From Laburnicola sp. R22_1 (taxonomy: Eukaryota; Ascomycota; Dothideomycetes; Pleosporales; Didymosphaeriaceae): a stretch of DNA of 64,000 nucleotides. Position numbers and translations under genes: made by a program. Where the stretch lies: assembly GCA_014281115.1 (NCBI GenBank), contig JACONQ010000013.1, positions 2,532,501 through 2,596,500 of the forward strand. Reading direction: 5' to 3'. Within the stretch, counting starts at the first letter, position 1, and each line of letters opens with the position of its first letter. Shown here in pieces: positions 42,148 through 54,307 of this stretch. Below the pieces are notes generated by a model, which was not told the origin of the DNA, ran no database searches, and was given only the letters and a program-made list of their open reading frames with translations.

Positions 42148-45100
42148 ATGGCTGCACTACCCCAGCGTGACCCAATGGTAACCCTTCGAGACCACACTAA
42201 CTATAGGGCATGGATAATGCAGCTCTAGTCTAGATGCGTCACATATCGCATCTGGCTAAAAGTCGATCCTACGTTAAATATCCTAATAAAACCTGAACCT
42301 ATAGCCCCAAGGGCGCTGCTAATTAATAGGTATACTCTAGCAGCGAATGTTAGCATCCTAACAAGGCAGTCCGAACTATTAGCAGTAGGACTCAAGGCGT
42401 TTAAAGAAGATCTTAAGTATTACAAGATTCTTACTAAGCAGTATAAGAATAATTAACATAATTTTAAAAAGGAGCAAATAAGCCTCTAGCAAATCATTGT
42501 TTATATTTAGGCTACTATTAGCCCACATCTTTAGCGCACTTGCTGCCTCCTAGATTAACCACTAAGATAGTGGATTACGAACCTCAAAGCCATGGTTAGC
42601 GTCGACAAACGATTTAAGAGAGAACGAGCCCGCAACTAATACCTTACATCCCTTAGACCGATAAGAAACGCGTTAAATTGGGACACATAGCTTGCTAAAT
42701 ATAATTAAGTAGCTATAGAAGCGGAGACAAATAATGTCCCTAAGATAACACAGATTAATATAATTATAAAGAACTTTCTAACTACTATAAACAAAGTTGC
42801 GCCCAATTAGTCTATAACCTTTTAGGATAGCGGACAGTTTACACCTAGCATAAATTAGAAAGAAATAATAAAGCGCTTCTAAGAGTATATAATATTAAAT
42901 TATCTAACCCCTTAAATAGGGAAGCATAAGGCCGCATTTGTAGTAGATAACTTATTATACCTTACTAAAAGTGGGAAAACCACCTAGGGCATTAATGCTA
43001 AAGCAGCACTATCTAGAAAATAGGGCAGACCCCAATATTAACGTAATGACTAAAAAGATAATAAGAACTTATCCTTAGTCTAAAAACCTATAAAAATAGA
43101 AGGCGCTAAATATCCTGCGTGTAAACATCGCTATAGACTTTGGGATTGCTTCTATATTAATATAGACAAAGCTTCTAAGTAGTAGAAACTAAATAAGAAG
43201 ATTAAAGAACTTGTCGCATTAAAGCGCGAGCATAATTCTAAATTTTAAGGACTGTTAAGAGAATAAGGCAGACTAAGATTAAAAACACCAAATATTAAAC
43301 AATCGCACACGCCCACACCTAAGATCCTTAAGTCCCCTAAGGACTAACTAGAGGGACGAAGAATATTAAACGTTAACGCTGCGCTTATATTAGCGCTAAT
43401 AGAAACAGAAGTGTCTAATTACCCGCTAAAGCGCTTGTTTATTCTTAATTTAGGATTAACTTGCTATATTATAAATAACCCCGACCGTATCTATAACTTC
43501 TATCTACCTACGTCCGGAGATTATATATGGGCTGGCAATATAAAGATATAGATAAAAGGCTACAGCTCTGTTAACTTAACACTAAGAGGCCAACATAGAA
43601 CAACTACGTTAGTTCTATATAATATGGCTATCTGTCCAGACCTTCTGTGCAACCTAGTCTCCTTTTAACTACTAAGGCATAGAGAAATCTAGTAGGATAC
43701 GCAAACGGACCCAACTACACTAAAAGGACCAGATAATAAGATTATTAGAAAACTATCCAAGATACACGGTTAATGGGTACTTAAGTATAATCCGCTACTA
43801 CCTACTTTATATCACATCCGCAAGAATATATTACAAATAAAAAGAGCACTATAAAGGGCCTTAGCCGAATTATAGCACAAGAGACTAGAATACTCTAGAC
43901 TAGTAGCTATTAAATATCTTGTGCAGTAAGCTAAAGGGGTGCGAGTTAAGAGAGTTATAATAGTTTAATGCAACTCCTATAGGAAAGCAAAGATCTGGCG
44001 ATAAATTAGCTAAGCACCGCGAATTAACAATAAAGAACTAGGAGAAAGACTAGCTATTAACTTTTATGCCTACGAGGCGCAAAGTAGTACTGGCGAAAGG
44101 AGCCAGATGCTTGTCACTAATAGGTACTTAGGCCTATAATGGGACTTTTATTTTAAAGATAATTAACTAGCAAAGTCGATTATTAAAGGTCTATTAAACT
44201 TCTTTCTCTTTCTTAACAACTATTACAATATTATAGTCAAGGTTATTAAAGCAGACAATAAGATTACAATGGTGAAACCGGAAATTAAGCGCTAGTTAGT
44301 ATTATAAGGAATTACTATTAAGCCTTTCGCTCCAAATACACAAGCTTAAAATAGAGGTGCCAAACGCTTAGGGGGTGTAAATAAAGAGAAATCGCGCGCG
44401 ATGCGTCTTAATGCCAACCTACTCTGGGAACTATAGCCCAAAGTCACGAGAGCTGTAGTATACCTCTATAATTAAATACTAAATTATGCGAACAACTAGA
44501 AAACGCCATATAAGATATTCTTCACATAAGTTGCTCTAAACAATAGAGTAGTCACCTTAATTAAGAAACCTAATCTTGCTTACCTTAAAGCGTATGGCTG
44601 CAAAGCGTTCGTAATAATAGATAATACACATCGAGGTAAATTAAGGCTATAACACCTAGACCCAAAGGCTTAGATTAGTTACCTAGTAGGATACTAGTCT
44701 TTAAATATCTATCGAATTTAGATACTATTACTTGCTAAGGTAATAAGTACCCGCGACATTATCTTTAACGAACAAACTGTCTTTAGTAGCAAAACTAAGG
44801 ACCTTATAGATAACCTTATATATAGTATACTAGAGAAAATTGCTATATACATAAGAACAATTAAACTCCCAACACTAAGTTATTAACTAGAGACAGAGTC
44901 CTTTTATAAAGACAACACTGTTAGAGGCTTATTAAATTCCTAAGGCAAAGTAGACCCACTAGGCTACTACTAAGGAGTGAAGATTAGAGATAACTATCTA
45001 ACTTCTCTAACTACACTACTACCTGCGGCATTACTTACGCAGTTAATGGCTGGAAATAAATTAGAAATAAACCTAAAAGGGTTATCTAAAACTGTCCCCT

Positions 45101-46892
45101 AGGCAGCCGCCTTTATGGCAGGAACTTAAGCTAGCTACGTTGGGAAATACAGAGGGGATGTTATAGACAAGACTAAGATAATAAGAACGCTCGCTAAAGA
45201 CTTAAAGCCCTATTAAAGTCAACTCCCACCTTTGCCAACATGCTATACTAAGCTTAAGGATTATCTAATAGGCGAATTGTTTAAAGAAGCAGAGCGGGAT
45301 TACCTCGCAAGCTACAAACAAATAAAATCATAGTTAGAAGTACTAATAAAGAAGATTAAACTAATAGAATAGCAGATCCTTAACTATATGTGGGTATACA
45401 CCTATAAGCTTAATAAACACTATCACTTGCTAAAGTGTAAGGCACGGCTAGTTGTCTAGAACGATTAACAACGGAATATTACCTCTTAAGACACTTATGC
45501 AGCCACGCTTGCTAGCAGGTCGTTCTGAATACTAGTGGCAATAGCAGCTTACTATAATATAGAGCTCGAGCAATATAACGTTATAAACGCTTTTATCCAT
45601 ATAAATATAGACTAAGAGGTATATATAAGAATGCCCCGTGGCTATTAGAAGCCTAGAACGATACTTTAAGTTAACAAGGCTTTATATAGTCTTTAGATCT
45701 CACCACTCTTTTGGCAGAAAGAGTTTACCTTAACACTTAAAGCTCTAGATTTCTAGATAGTGTCTTATAAGCCATGCTGCCTTCTTAAAGACGGAATTAT
45801 TATCTTCTTCTATGTCAATAATATTATCTTAGCTTTTTACAAGTAGAAAGAGGAAGAAGCCTAATAAGCGATTAAGCGCCTATAAGAAAAATACACCTTA
45901 AGTGGAGGAGATAACCTTTAGTGGTTTCTTAGCGTAGAGATTATTAGAGATTAAAAGACTAGGACAATTTAACTCTCTTAGGCTGCCTACTTAGACAAGA
46001 TTAGTTAATTAGTTAATAAGAGGGATATTTAACACGACACCCTAATAGTAGCTATTAAGCTAAAACCACAAGACAGCTTAGCGACACTCTTAGAAATTAA
46101 TAAATACTAACGCAAGATTAGATCGCTTCTGTTCGCGGTAGTAACAACTTAACTAGACATAGCCTTTGCAACCTTAAGGCTAGCTTAATTCCTATTAAAT
46201 TCGGGCTTGGAATATTACAATGCCGCTAATTAAGTACTACTATACTTATTAAGCACTAGATAGAGAGCACTATAGCTTAGAGGAGGCAACTGCCTTTAAG
46301 TAGCCAGCAATGCCTTATTTGCTAACAATACACTAAATAGAAAGAGCTTACAAGAATACGCTATTAAGCTATTTAACAGACTTATTGCCTAGAAAGTAAG
46401 TAAACAAAACACTATTACAACTTCGACAACTAAAGTAGAGCTTCTCGCCTTATTGTAAGTGGCTAAGGAAGCAATCTTTATATTAAGACTACTAGACAAA
46501 CTGCAGATTAAACTACGCTTATTATTAATTACTATCTAATGCGATAATAAGCAAACTATTCGACTAGTTACTAAGGAGATATCTAGGCTTTAGACTAAAC
46601 TACGACATGTTAATATTCACAATTACTAGTTAAGATAGGAAGTCTCTACTAGAAAGATTAAGGTAGAGTACGTATAATTAGCAGAAATAATCGCCAACAG
46701 CTTTACAAAGGTCCTCCTAGTTAATAAGTAGAAAGGGTTCCTAACCCAACTTAGGCTAGTTAAGATAACAAAACGCAAAGTAGCGAATAAAGCACCTCTT
46801 AAGGAAATTTAAGGGCACCTTAATAACCTTACTTTAGGATAACAGGCTGCTAAATAGTTTAGCTTATAAGGATCTTCTAAGCTAAGGGGGTG
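42148..46892 (+). pseudogene. Copia R polyprotein (Gag-PR-IN-RT-RH), one frame with nonsense codons
   Basis: Starts at the ATG at 42148 (MAALPQRDPMVTLRDHTNYR), a typical copia Gag start. Protease region VSNYPLKRLFILNLGLTCY (about 43410-43470). Gag-pre-integrase about 43790-43930; integrase core about 43990-44560 (TPYKIFFTQV, about 44500). RT: YMWVYTYKLNKH (about 45385-45420), KARLVVQND (about 45440), DTYAATLASRSF (about 45490), active site FFYVNNIILAFY (about 45810, Asn for both Asp). RNase H: TTKVELLAL (about 46430), the last block RHVNIHNYQLR (about 46600). Nearly all stops are TAA/TAG, with no clear frameshift over 4.7 kb. Confidence 0.85.
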
Positions 46893-47080
46893 TATTAGAT
46901 ATACAGCTGTTAGATAGAATAAGCGCGTTAAGGTTAGATCTGTATAATAAAGCAGGGACTACCTGGCTTGGCACACTAGCGAAGAAGTTAGAACTAGCCA
47001 AACACAGTGGACACAAAAATACAATATAATTATTATTATCTATTAAGGCGTATTATCACATTTAACTATTAAATCTAACA
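46893..47080 (+). repeat. Copia R 3' LTR (188 bp)
   Basis: Starts TATTAGATATACAGCTG (from TGTTAGAT..) and ends AAATCTAACA. Direct repeat of 41929-42114. Confidence 0.9.
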
Positions 47081-47511
47081 CGTGTAACCTAATAACATCC
47101 CAAATCCAGGCTTTTGCCAAGTCCTTTACGTCCTAATCTGTCCTAGCAGGTATATAATAAGCCATCTTTATTAGATAGTCTACTATTACTAGAATAGCAT
47201 TATAGACTTGGCTAAGTGTTTAGCTAGGGGGTAAGTCCACAATAAAATCTAAGGTAACGTCCTCCTAAGGGCCATTTGGCATAGGCAAGAGATTTAAAAG
47301 ACTATATAGTTAGTGTTAAGACGCGATAGACATTCTGCACTTTAAATAGTCTTAACAGTAGTCCTTAACTTCGCGTCGCATTTCTTTCTATTAGAAATGC
47401 CTCCTTAACTTTTCTAACGTCTTCTTCGCTCTAAAATGCCTAGCTATAGAACTATTATAGCATGTCCAGAGAGCCTTTACCTTCTCCGCACTTGTTATAA
47501 GCACTTTAATT
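47081..47511 (-). pseudogene. Gypsy N integrase, N-terminal and core fragment
   Basis: Lies between copia R and copia Q. The minus strand reads a zinc-binding-type region near 47340-47440 and ends at the low end with AWIWDVIRLH (about 47080-47110), which in gypsy integrases is followed by the SDRG block. That block and what follows up to HPQTDGQT are missing. Stops are TAA/TAG. Confidence 0.7.
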
Positions 47512-47516
47512 CTATT

Positions 47517-47668
47517 TGTTAGTGTGGAGTACAATATCACATAATACTACCAACCTAATATAGACTAGTTGCTAATCACGATTTTGCTACTTAAGCAGTT
47601 TCTCTATTAAGCTTGTTACAATTAACTTAGTCTCTTATTCCTAATTGCTACTCTACTTATTCCTTACA
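47517..47668 (+). repeat. Copia Q 5' LTR (152 bp)
   Basis: Starts TGTTAGTGTGGAGTAC and ends TTATTCCTTACA. Direct repeat of 52727-52878. Confidence 0.92.
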
Positions 47669-47681
47669 GTTATAAGCCTAG
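47669..47681 (+). other. Primer-binding site of copia Q (half-tRNA-iMet type)
   Basis: GTTATAAGCCTAG immediately after the LTR, identical to the 13-mer next to the LTR of copia K. Undoing RIP-type changes gives GTTATGAGCCCAG, the complement of the initiator tRNA anticodon loop. The next bases (CCTACGCTT) are also similar to the complement of the D-side stem. Confidence 0.6.
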
Positions 47682-47729
47682 CCTACGCTTAATTCGACTA
47701 TAGTTCACACTCTACCTACTTACTATACA

Positions 47730-50700
47730 CGCGCTTTCTACGATAGAGATTAACTCGACAAGCTCTAGTTTGCTATAATAAGCAACAAAGAGGATAAGCT
47801 AATTATTAAGAAGACAATTATTCTTAATAAGCTAAGCGATTAGTTAAAGTAGATCTTTCTACAAAAGAGGACCGCTAAGGCATATAAGATCTAGGACTAT
47901 TATAACCTAGATTTAATAGTAGATACTATTAAGAAAATCTACAATAAGAAACCTAAGCAGCGACTACTACGCTTATTTAAAAAGGACAATACACCTAATA
48001 AAGCTTTAAGTATTATCTAGGGCGACAATAATATTAAACCAGACGAACTTACAAAATCTAAACAAGAAAACTACACCTTCTAGCATAGGTTCTACGCAAC
48101 AAAGCTGGCAGCCTAGTAGAAGAAGAAGAATGCTCTTAACAACCTAATATAGGAGATTGTAAGGACAATCGCTAGTAGGCATATTCTAGTTATTAAGGAT
48201 GCTAAAACACCCTACAAACAACTTATACAACTTAAGAAGATATTCTGTATATTAGTAGTAAAACATAAGTATGAGTTGCTCGAGCAGTATAATAAGATTA
48301 AGAAGGTTTCACAATAACAGAAGATGGATACTTAGTATAAGAGCTATATTACTATCCTTTGCAACATAATTAAACTAAAACTACCTAAAGTTTAGAACTA
48401 TTAAGCATAGCAGGACTTTCTTTAAGCAATTAGGGGAATCGATAAGTCCTTTATCACGCACGAAATTTAGGAAATCACGCGAGCCAAAATAAACAGAACC
48501 CTATATATGGATCCTATTGCACTAGTGGAGAACTATTAATAGTTCTAACGCACCTTAAACCCTATAGCGTCAGCACTTAGAATATACGCCGTTTTAGGAC
48601 GCCCTAGTCTAAACACTAATAGCAACACCTAGAAATATATAGTCACGTGCATCTGCGGGGAACAGCACTTATTTAAGCAATACTTCTATATAGTGCCTTC
48701 TCTCCAACCCGCTGGATAGAGGCCTAACCTAGTTGTCTTAGCCAAGTTTAACAGAGTTAGGAAACTAGGCAAAGGCAACCCTTTAAGCGTAGCTCTATTT
48801 AGAGCTAAGAAGAAAGCTAGTAAAAAGGCAGCTGCTGCTAATAAGAATAATTTCTTAATAGACACTAGTTACCCTCTATTAAATACTTAAAACTTAATAG
48901 GAGCAGTTATACACTAGTAAGGTAGCCAGAACGTAGCTTAGGTTGTTACTCTACTTAGTACAGCTGCTGTTTAATAGCCTCCACCGCTATTAATTAATAA
49001 GTGAATACTAGATCCTGGCTCCAATCTATATGTCACAAACTATCGGCCAAAGACTTAGGAGAAGATTCGAGATAGACACCCAGATAATATCCTACTAGCC
49101 GGCACGTAAGCCCTGCAGATATATAAGTGGGGAAATATTAAGCTATTTGTTAATACTCTAACTGGCGAACATTAAGTAACTATAACATAGATAGTACTTA
49201 TTCCTACGTTCTTTATATTAGTAGTGTCACTCTCACGCTGTTAATTAGTTAGTATTAAGTTCGACTCGGGACGTAGCTGTCTCTATCTAAGGAGCGCTTT
49301 AATGAACATATTCTGCACACTTAATAAGCAGGGTGGCTATTAGGTTATAGACTCTAATAAGGCAACACGTCCGAACGCATTAGAGTTGTACACATTTGCG
49401 ATTTAATTAAAGTTAGCTAAGCTAAGCTATATAGAGCGCAAGCCTCTATAAGTTACCCCTATAGAAGCTTATTAGATGCTAGCTCATGTAGGACGACGCG
49501 CGGTTAAACACCTAGAGTAGGCAGTAGATAGTATTAAGCTTATTACTAGCCCCTAAGCTCCATAATAGAGGGGATGTGAAAAGTGTATTAACTCTAAGCT
49601 TTCTAAGATTATTAGTTAACGCCCTTAACGCAAGCCTGCGACACGCCCCTTTAAACGTATTAGTATCGACCTTATACAACTTAGGAAGATGGGTAAAGCT
49701 TGCTATAATAGGGATAAGTGGCTCTTACACGCTGTGTGTTAACATAGCAGATATTATTTAGAAAAGACTCTTTATAATAAGAAGAAGAATACTCTAACGC
49801 GCTTAGTTTAATAGATACTAGCGCTTATATAGACCTAGTTTAACGTAATTATTATATACATTCGCTGTGACAACAAAAAGGGTTATGCTAATCTCTAGGA
49901 GGTCTTTTAAGACCTGGGTATTATAGCTAAGCAACGTGCTGTTAGTGCAGAAGAGATAACTAGCCTGCCTAAGAAGGCTAGTAACCTTATTATTACTGCG
50001 GCAAGAGCTTTGCGGATTAAAGCAAATTTGCCTAAGGAACTAGCTAATAAGTTATGCCTAATGGCTATTTATATCCTTAATTAATTGCTAATAGAGGTTC
50101 TTAACTAAAAGACGCCCTATAAATATGTACGTAAGGTAAAGCCGTCTCTTGCACACATAGACGTTATTAGTGCCAAAGCCCTATTCCGTAATACTAAGGT
50201 GGCTAAAGGTAACAAGCTTAAGTCAAGGTTAATTACTAGATGGCTAGTTGGATACGAAGGAACGAATATCTTCCGTGTATAGGTTCCTAGGGCTAACAGT
50301 GTTGTTTAAACACGTAATGTTATCTTTGTACGAGACTAACGCTACTCGGCTCTACAACTTAAGCCTATAACGGAGGAGATATAACGCGTAGTCAGAGTCC
50401 TTAATATTAATTTATTAGATAAGGAGAAAGATCCTGTTATTGAGCAGATCTATTGTGATATAACATATTGTCAACATATAGTTAAGGATAATGTTAAGGA
50501 TTAAGAAGAAGAGGCTACTAGGCTAGATAATGCCAAAGAGCAGATTTAATAGGAGGCCTATAAAGGATTACTTACACTCTAAGAGACACTAGTACCTAGC
50601 ACTTATAATTGTTTTTAACTAAAAGGCTAGAAAGAGATTGCTTCTAGAGATACTGCGTCAAACTACTATTAGAATAACGCTTTAAGACGGACAAACCCAA

Positions 50701-52640
50701 ATATTACTACAGACAATATCGTTCTAGGGTCCTATTGTTAGGGAGGTGGTAGAGGAGACAATACGCCTAGGGACTATTTTAGTATGTACGCTTCTCTATA
50801 CTAGCAAATATTTGCTACGGCAATTATACAACTGCCCCCAAATAAAGAGTTAAAGGTTTACTATAATTAACTACCGCCGCCACTAAAGAACTAGGCTGAG
50901 GTTAAATCCCGCCCTAATGCTAATAAGTGGTTTGCTACTATAGACAAAGAGATTAAGGAGCAGCTTTATAAAGGTGTATTTAAGAAGGTAAAAGATAATA
51001 TAAAGGAGTACCTAGATACTAAGACCCTGCCACTAATATAGGTTTTTATGTACAAGTTTAATACTAATGGCTACTTAACTAGCTACAAAGCTTAACTAGT
51101 TGTAAGAGGAGATTTGTTGTAAGACTGCCGCATGGCTGTATGGTCGGTCCTTGGTCACATGACCTCGGCCGGAATAACCTTATGCCTAGCCTCACCCATA
51201 CACCTTCAGGCCCTCGGTCCTCGATAGAATGACACATCTCTTTTCTCATGGTCAACCCATATCACTATGAATTACTGTGATCTCCACTATCTTATATTTG
51301 TAGATAATTTAGGATAATACCTACGCAGCTATCCTTACAGCTTAAACGCTCTGCTTCCTCTCTATTACGTCTAGACTCTAGATGGGTTCCAAGACAGACT
51401 AGACAATATAATACGACTACGCTGAGCACTATATAGGCTTAAGGATACCCTAGTGCTGTGGCACAAACACCTAAAGAAGACCCTTGTTAATATGGGCTTT
51501 ACTTAAGTTAAGGGTATCCCTTGCCTATTTACTAATAGTAAGCTAATGCTATTCTATTATATAGATAATATTGTCGTCCTTTTCCGCAAAGGCGATTAAT
51601 AATATTATTAATAGTTTTAACGCGAGTTTACAAAACAATACGAGATACGAAGCTTAGGAGAACTACGCTAGTTTCTAGGGATACGCATTATTAGAGACTA
51701 TGCGAAAGGCAAAGTCTAGATAATCTAAGACTCCTACATCGCAAAAGTCTGCCACGACCCTAATCTCCTTTAGGGCAGCCGACACCCTAAGGTCCCTCTA
51801 CGCGAGTCTTATCTCTCCCTAAGTATAGATAAATCTAACACGGAGCGCACCCGCCTATATTAGATCCTAGTTAGATGCCTTGGCTTTATCTTATATTTTA
51901 CCCGGCCTAACGTAGCAAAAGCGCACTTAATACTTGCCCGCCATCTAAATAATCTAAGCTAAAAGCATCTTGCTACTGTTAAGTCTGTGTGGCAATACTT
52001 ATATAACTTCTAATTCTAGGCAATTAGAGCAATAATAGCACGCTCTAAGAACGCTAACTACATTAGTTAAATTGACAATAAGGAAGCTGAGGAGTTGTTG
52101 TTCTTTGGTGCCTCTAATGCCGCGTTTGCTAACGATCCTAATACTGCTTAAAGCTTATTTGCCTATGTGTTTAAGCTCTACAGTATGGTTATTAATTAGA
52201 AGGCAAAAATCATAAGATCTATTACCAAATTAACTACTAAGGCCGAACTGTTTGCCCTATTAACTGCTGGCACTAAGTTATCCTAGTAGATAAACACCTT
52301 TAAAGCTATTAGGTTTAATCTAGAGGTTCGACCTACGTTGTACTGTGATAACTAGCAAACAGTCTCTATCGCTAATAAGGACAAAGAAAAGCTCGATATA
52401 AAGCTTAGACATATTAAAGTATATTAGATGTGGATCCGCGAGCAAGTTAAAGCCAGGAACATTAACGTTACCTAGATAGGAACTACTAATATGCCCGCTA
52501 ATAGATTAACAAAGTCTCTCTCTAATAGTAGCAAGCACGAGCGATTCTTGCAGCAATTAGGAATAACTAATATCCGCTAATAAGTTATTAGTTTAGAGGA
52601 TAAGTTTGTATATCTATTGTTACCTAATAGAGTTCTTTCT
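47730..52640 (+). pseudogene. Copia Q polyprotein, RIP-inactivated
   Basis: Gag: YNKQQRG-type start region, YTF.HRFYATKLAA (about 48080-48120) and knuckle remnant VTCICGEQHLFKQYFY (about 48640-48690). Protease: ILDPGSNLYVTNY (about 49005-49045; catalytic Asp kept). Gag-pre-integrase HVGRRAVKHLE (about 49485-49520). Integrase: CEKCINSKLS (about 49575), core ISIDLI near 49660. RT: MYKFNTNGYLTSYKAQLVVRG (about 51045-51110), interrupted by the solo LTR, then DNTYAAILTA (about 51310), active site YYIDNIVVLF (about 51560, one Asp kept), SLGELR.FLGIRII (about 51650-51690). RNase H follows (about 52080-52570). Stops are TAA/TAG. Confidence 0.83.
51118..51296. mobile_element. Likely solo LTR (179 bp) inside copia Q, not RIP-mutated
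   Basis: Starts TGTAAGACTGCCGCATGG and ends CCACTATCTTATA (TG...TA, from CA), with a 5-bp duplication TTTGT at 51113-51117 and 51297-51301. Removing it restores the RT frame (VVRGDL / IIQDNTYAA). It keeps many CpA sites, unlike the copia around it. No internal coding sequence. I see no full element with this LTR in the window. Confidence 0.75.
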
Positions 52641-52726
52641 AGGGAGGTGTCCTAGAGGCCCTCTATTCACTTATTTTGCTTTGTTATACTTTATAGCACT
52701 CCGCTACCTTTGTGCTGTAGGAGGTG

Positions 52727-52878
52727 TGTTAGTATAGAGTATAATATTACATAATACCACCAACCTAATATAGACTAGTTGCTAATTACGATTCTGCTAC
52801 TTAAGCAATTTCTCTGTTGAGCTTGTTACAATTAACTTAGTCTCTCATTCCTAATTGCTACCCTACTTATTCCTTATA
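52727..52878 (+). repeat. Copia Q 3' LTR (152 bp)
   Basis: Starts TGTTAGTATAGAGTATAA and ends TTATTCCTTATA, followed by duplication CTATT. A short purine tract (TAGGAGGTG) precedes it. Confidence 0.92.
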
Positions 52879-52883
52879 CTATT

Positions 52884-54305
52884 CTACTCTATTACGCCTT
52901 CTTCTGGCGACTTCTCGCTAAACTATTAGGACTAAGGTTCTCCTAAAGTCTTAACTTTATCTTTAATCTCCAAGTTAGATTTAGAGCTAATCTCTGTTAA
53001 CAATATTAGCTCTTCCGTAATTGCTCTCCTAAGTTCGCGCCTTCTTGGCCGCCTTTGTTCCTGGGATGCCGCTTATTAGGATCTTGTAATCGCACTAATT
53101 AATCGGGTAGTTAGTTTATTAAACGTATCCCTACTTAATAATATTTCTAAAGGCTCTATATAAGCTCTGTTTCCTTTCTCTACTAGGTGTTGCGCCTCGC
53201 TCATATAGTCAGGGCGTCTTAATAGTCCATCCGCTAGGTTTTCCTTCTATAGCTAGTAGATAATAATAAAATCGTACTCTGCTAGCCTCTTATAAATTCT
53301 AACCTACTAGTAGTTTAATTTCTTTGTGTCTATAAACCATCGCAGGTTATTGTAATCTGTAAGAATAATAAATAGAATACTTAATAGATAGTATTGCTAA
53401 TATTCGACGCTTTTATTAATAGCTAGCAATTTCTTATTATGTGTATTGTATTAAAGTTGTGTGCTGTCTAGCTTCTGTAAAAAGAAACTAATAGGTTGCT
53501 ATTGTGGGGTTTTGTTGGATTTAGGCACATTCTGGCTTAATATGCCAGATATTGCGCTACCTAAGACATCTACCTTAAGTCTTATCTCTCTATTAGACTT
53601 AAAGTGCACTAATATAAGCACTACTGTAAATGCGGCCTTTAACTCTTCGAAAGCTACTCTTGCCTACGTATCTAGGTGTAAGGGTTAGCTTTTCTCCCTT
53701 CTTTAAGCATGCCTACTCTGGGTAGCACTAGACTCCTTCTAAGTAAGTTTAGTAAGGAGTAGAGCCACTCTTAAAAATCCTTTAATAAACATCCGGTAAT
53801 AATTTATAAAACTAATAAACACCCTAATATCGCGCACTGTCTTAGGGAGTGGCCACTCTATAATTGTTTTTATATAGTCTTTGTATACTCTAACTTTCTC
53901 TTGGCTAATAATATAGCCTAGGTAATCTATCTCTTCCTAATAAAACTCGCACTTGCTAAGTTTAATATACAGTTTGGCCTTATATAGCCTTTAGAGGACT
54001 TCTTTTACGTGTTATTTATATTCCTTTTTTATATTAGAGAAGATAAGTATATTATTCAAATAGATAATACACGTCACATTAATTAGTTCTGCTAGAACTT
54101 TAATAATATGCTTCTAGAATTGTGCTAGAGTATTAGTCAAACTAAACAGCATTACTAAGTACTTAAAGTGTCCGTACTTAGTATAAAAAGCTGTCTTCTA
54201 TTTATTGCCTTTTTTAATTCTTATTTAATAATATGTCTCTTAGATATTAAGCTTAGTAAAGAACTTTGCTTTTGCTAATCTTTCTAAGGACTTAGTAATT
54301 AAGGG
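52884..54305 (-). pseudogene. Gypsy N reverse transcriptase (second half) and RNase H
   Basis: Minus strand: LAKAKFFTKLNIQEAY (about 54240-54290), active site IIYLNNILIFS, Asn for both Asp (about 54050-54080), then CEFY.EEIDYLGYIIS (about 53910-53960), WPLPKTVRDIRVFISFINYY (about 53800-53870) and FIKGFLRVALLLTKLT (about 53745-53790). RNase H and the linker to integrase follow down to 52884. The first half of RT lies beyond pogo C3, at 56161 and up. Confidence 0.83.
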
Positions 54306-54307
54306 TA

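Larger units (their letters stand above)
41929..47080 (+). mobile_element. Ty1/copia LTR retrotransposon R (5152 bp), without target duplication
   Basis: LTRs at 41929-42114 and 46893-47080. Complete copia gene order on the plus strand. The flanks are ATAAT (left) and CGTGT (right), so there is no 5-bp duplication, and the host integrase of gypsy N lacks about 40 codons at this point. A purine tract (CTAAGGGGGTG) precedes the right LTR. Inserted in N on the opposite strand. Confidence 0.88.
47517..52878 (+). mobile_element. Ty1/copia LTR retrotransposon Q (5362 bp)
   Basis: LTRs at 47517-47668 and 52727-52878 (152 bp each); target duplication CTATT at 47512-47516 and 52879-52883, inside gypsy N. 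Full copia gene order on the plus strand. It contains a 179-bp insertion (51118-51296) in the RT region, probably a solo LTR. Confidence 0.92.
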
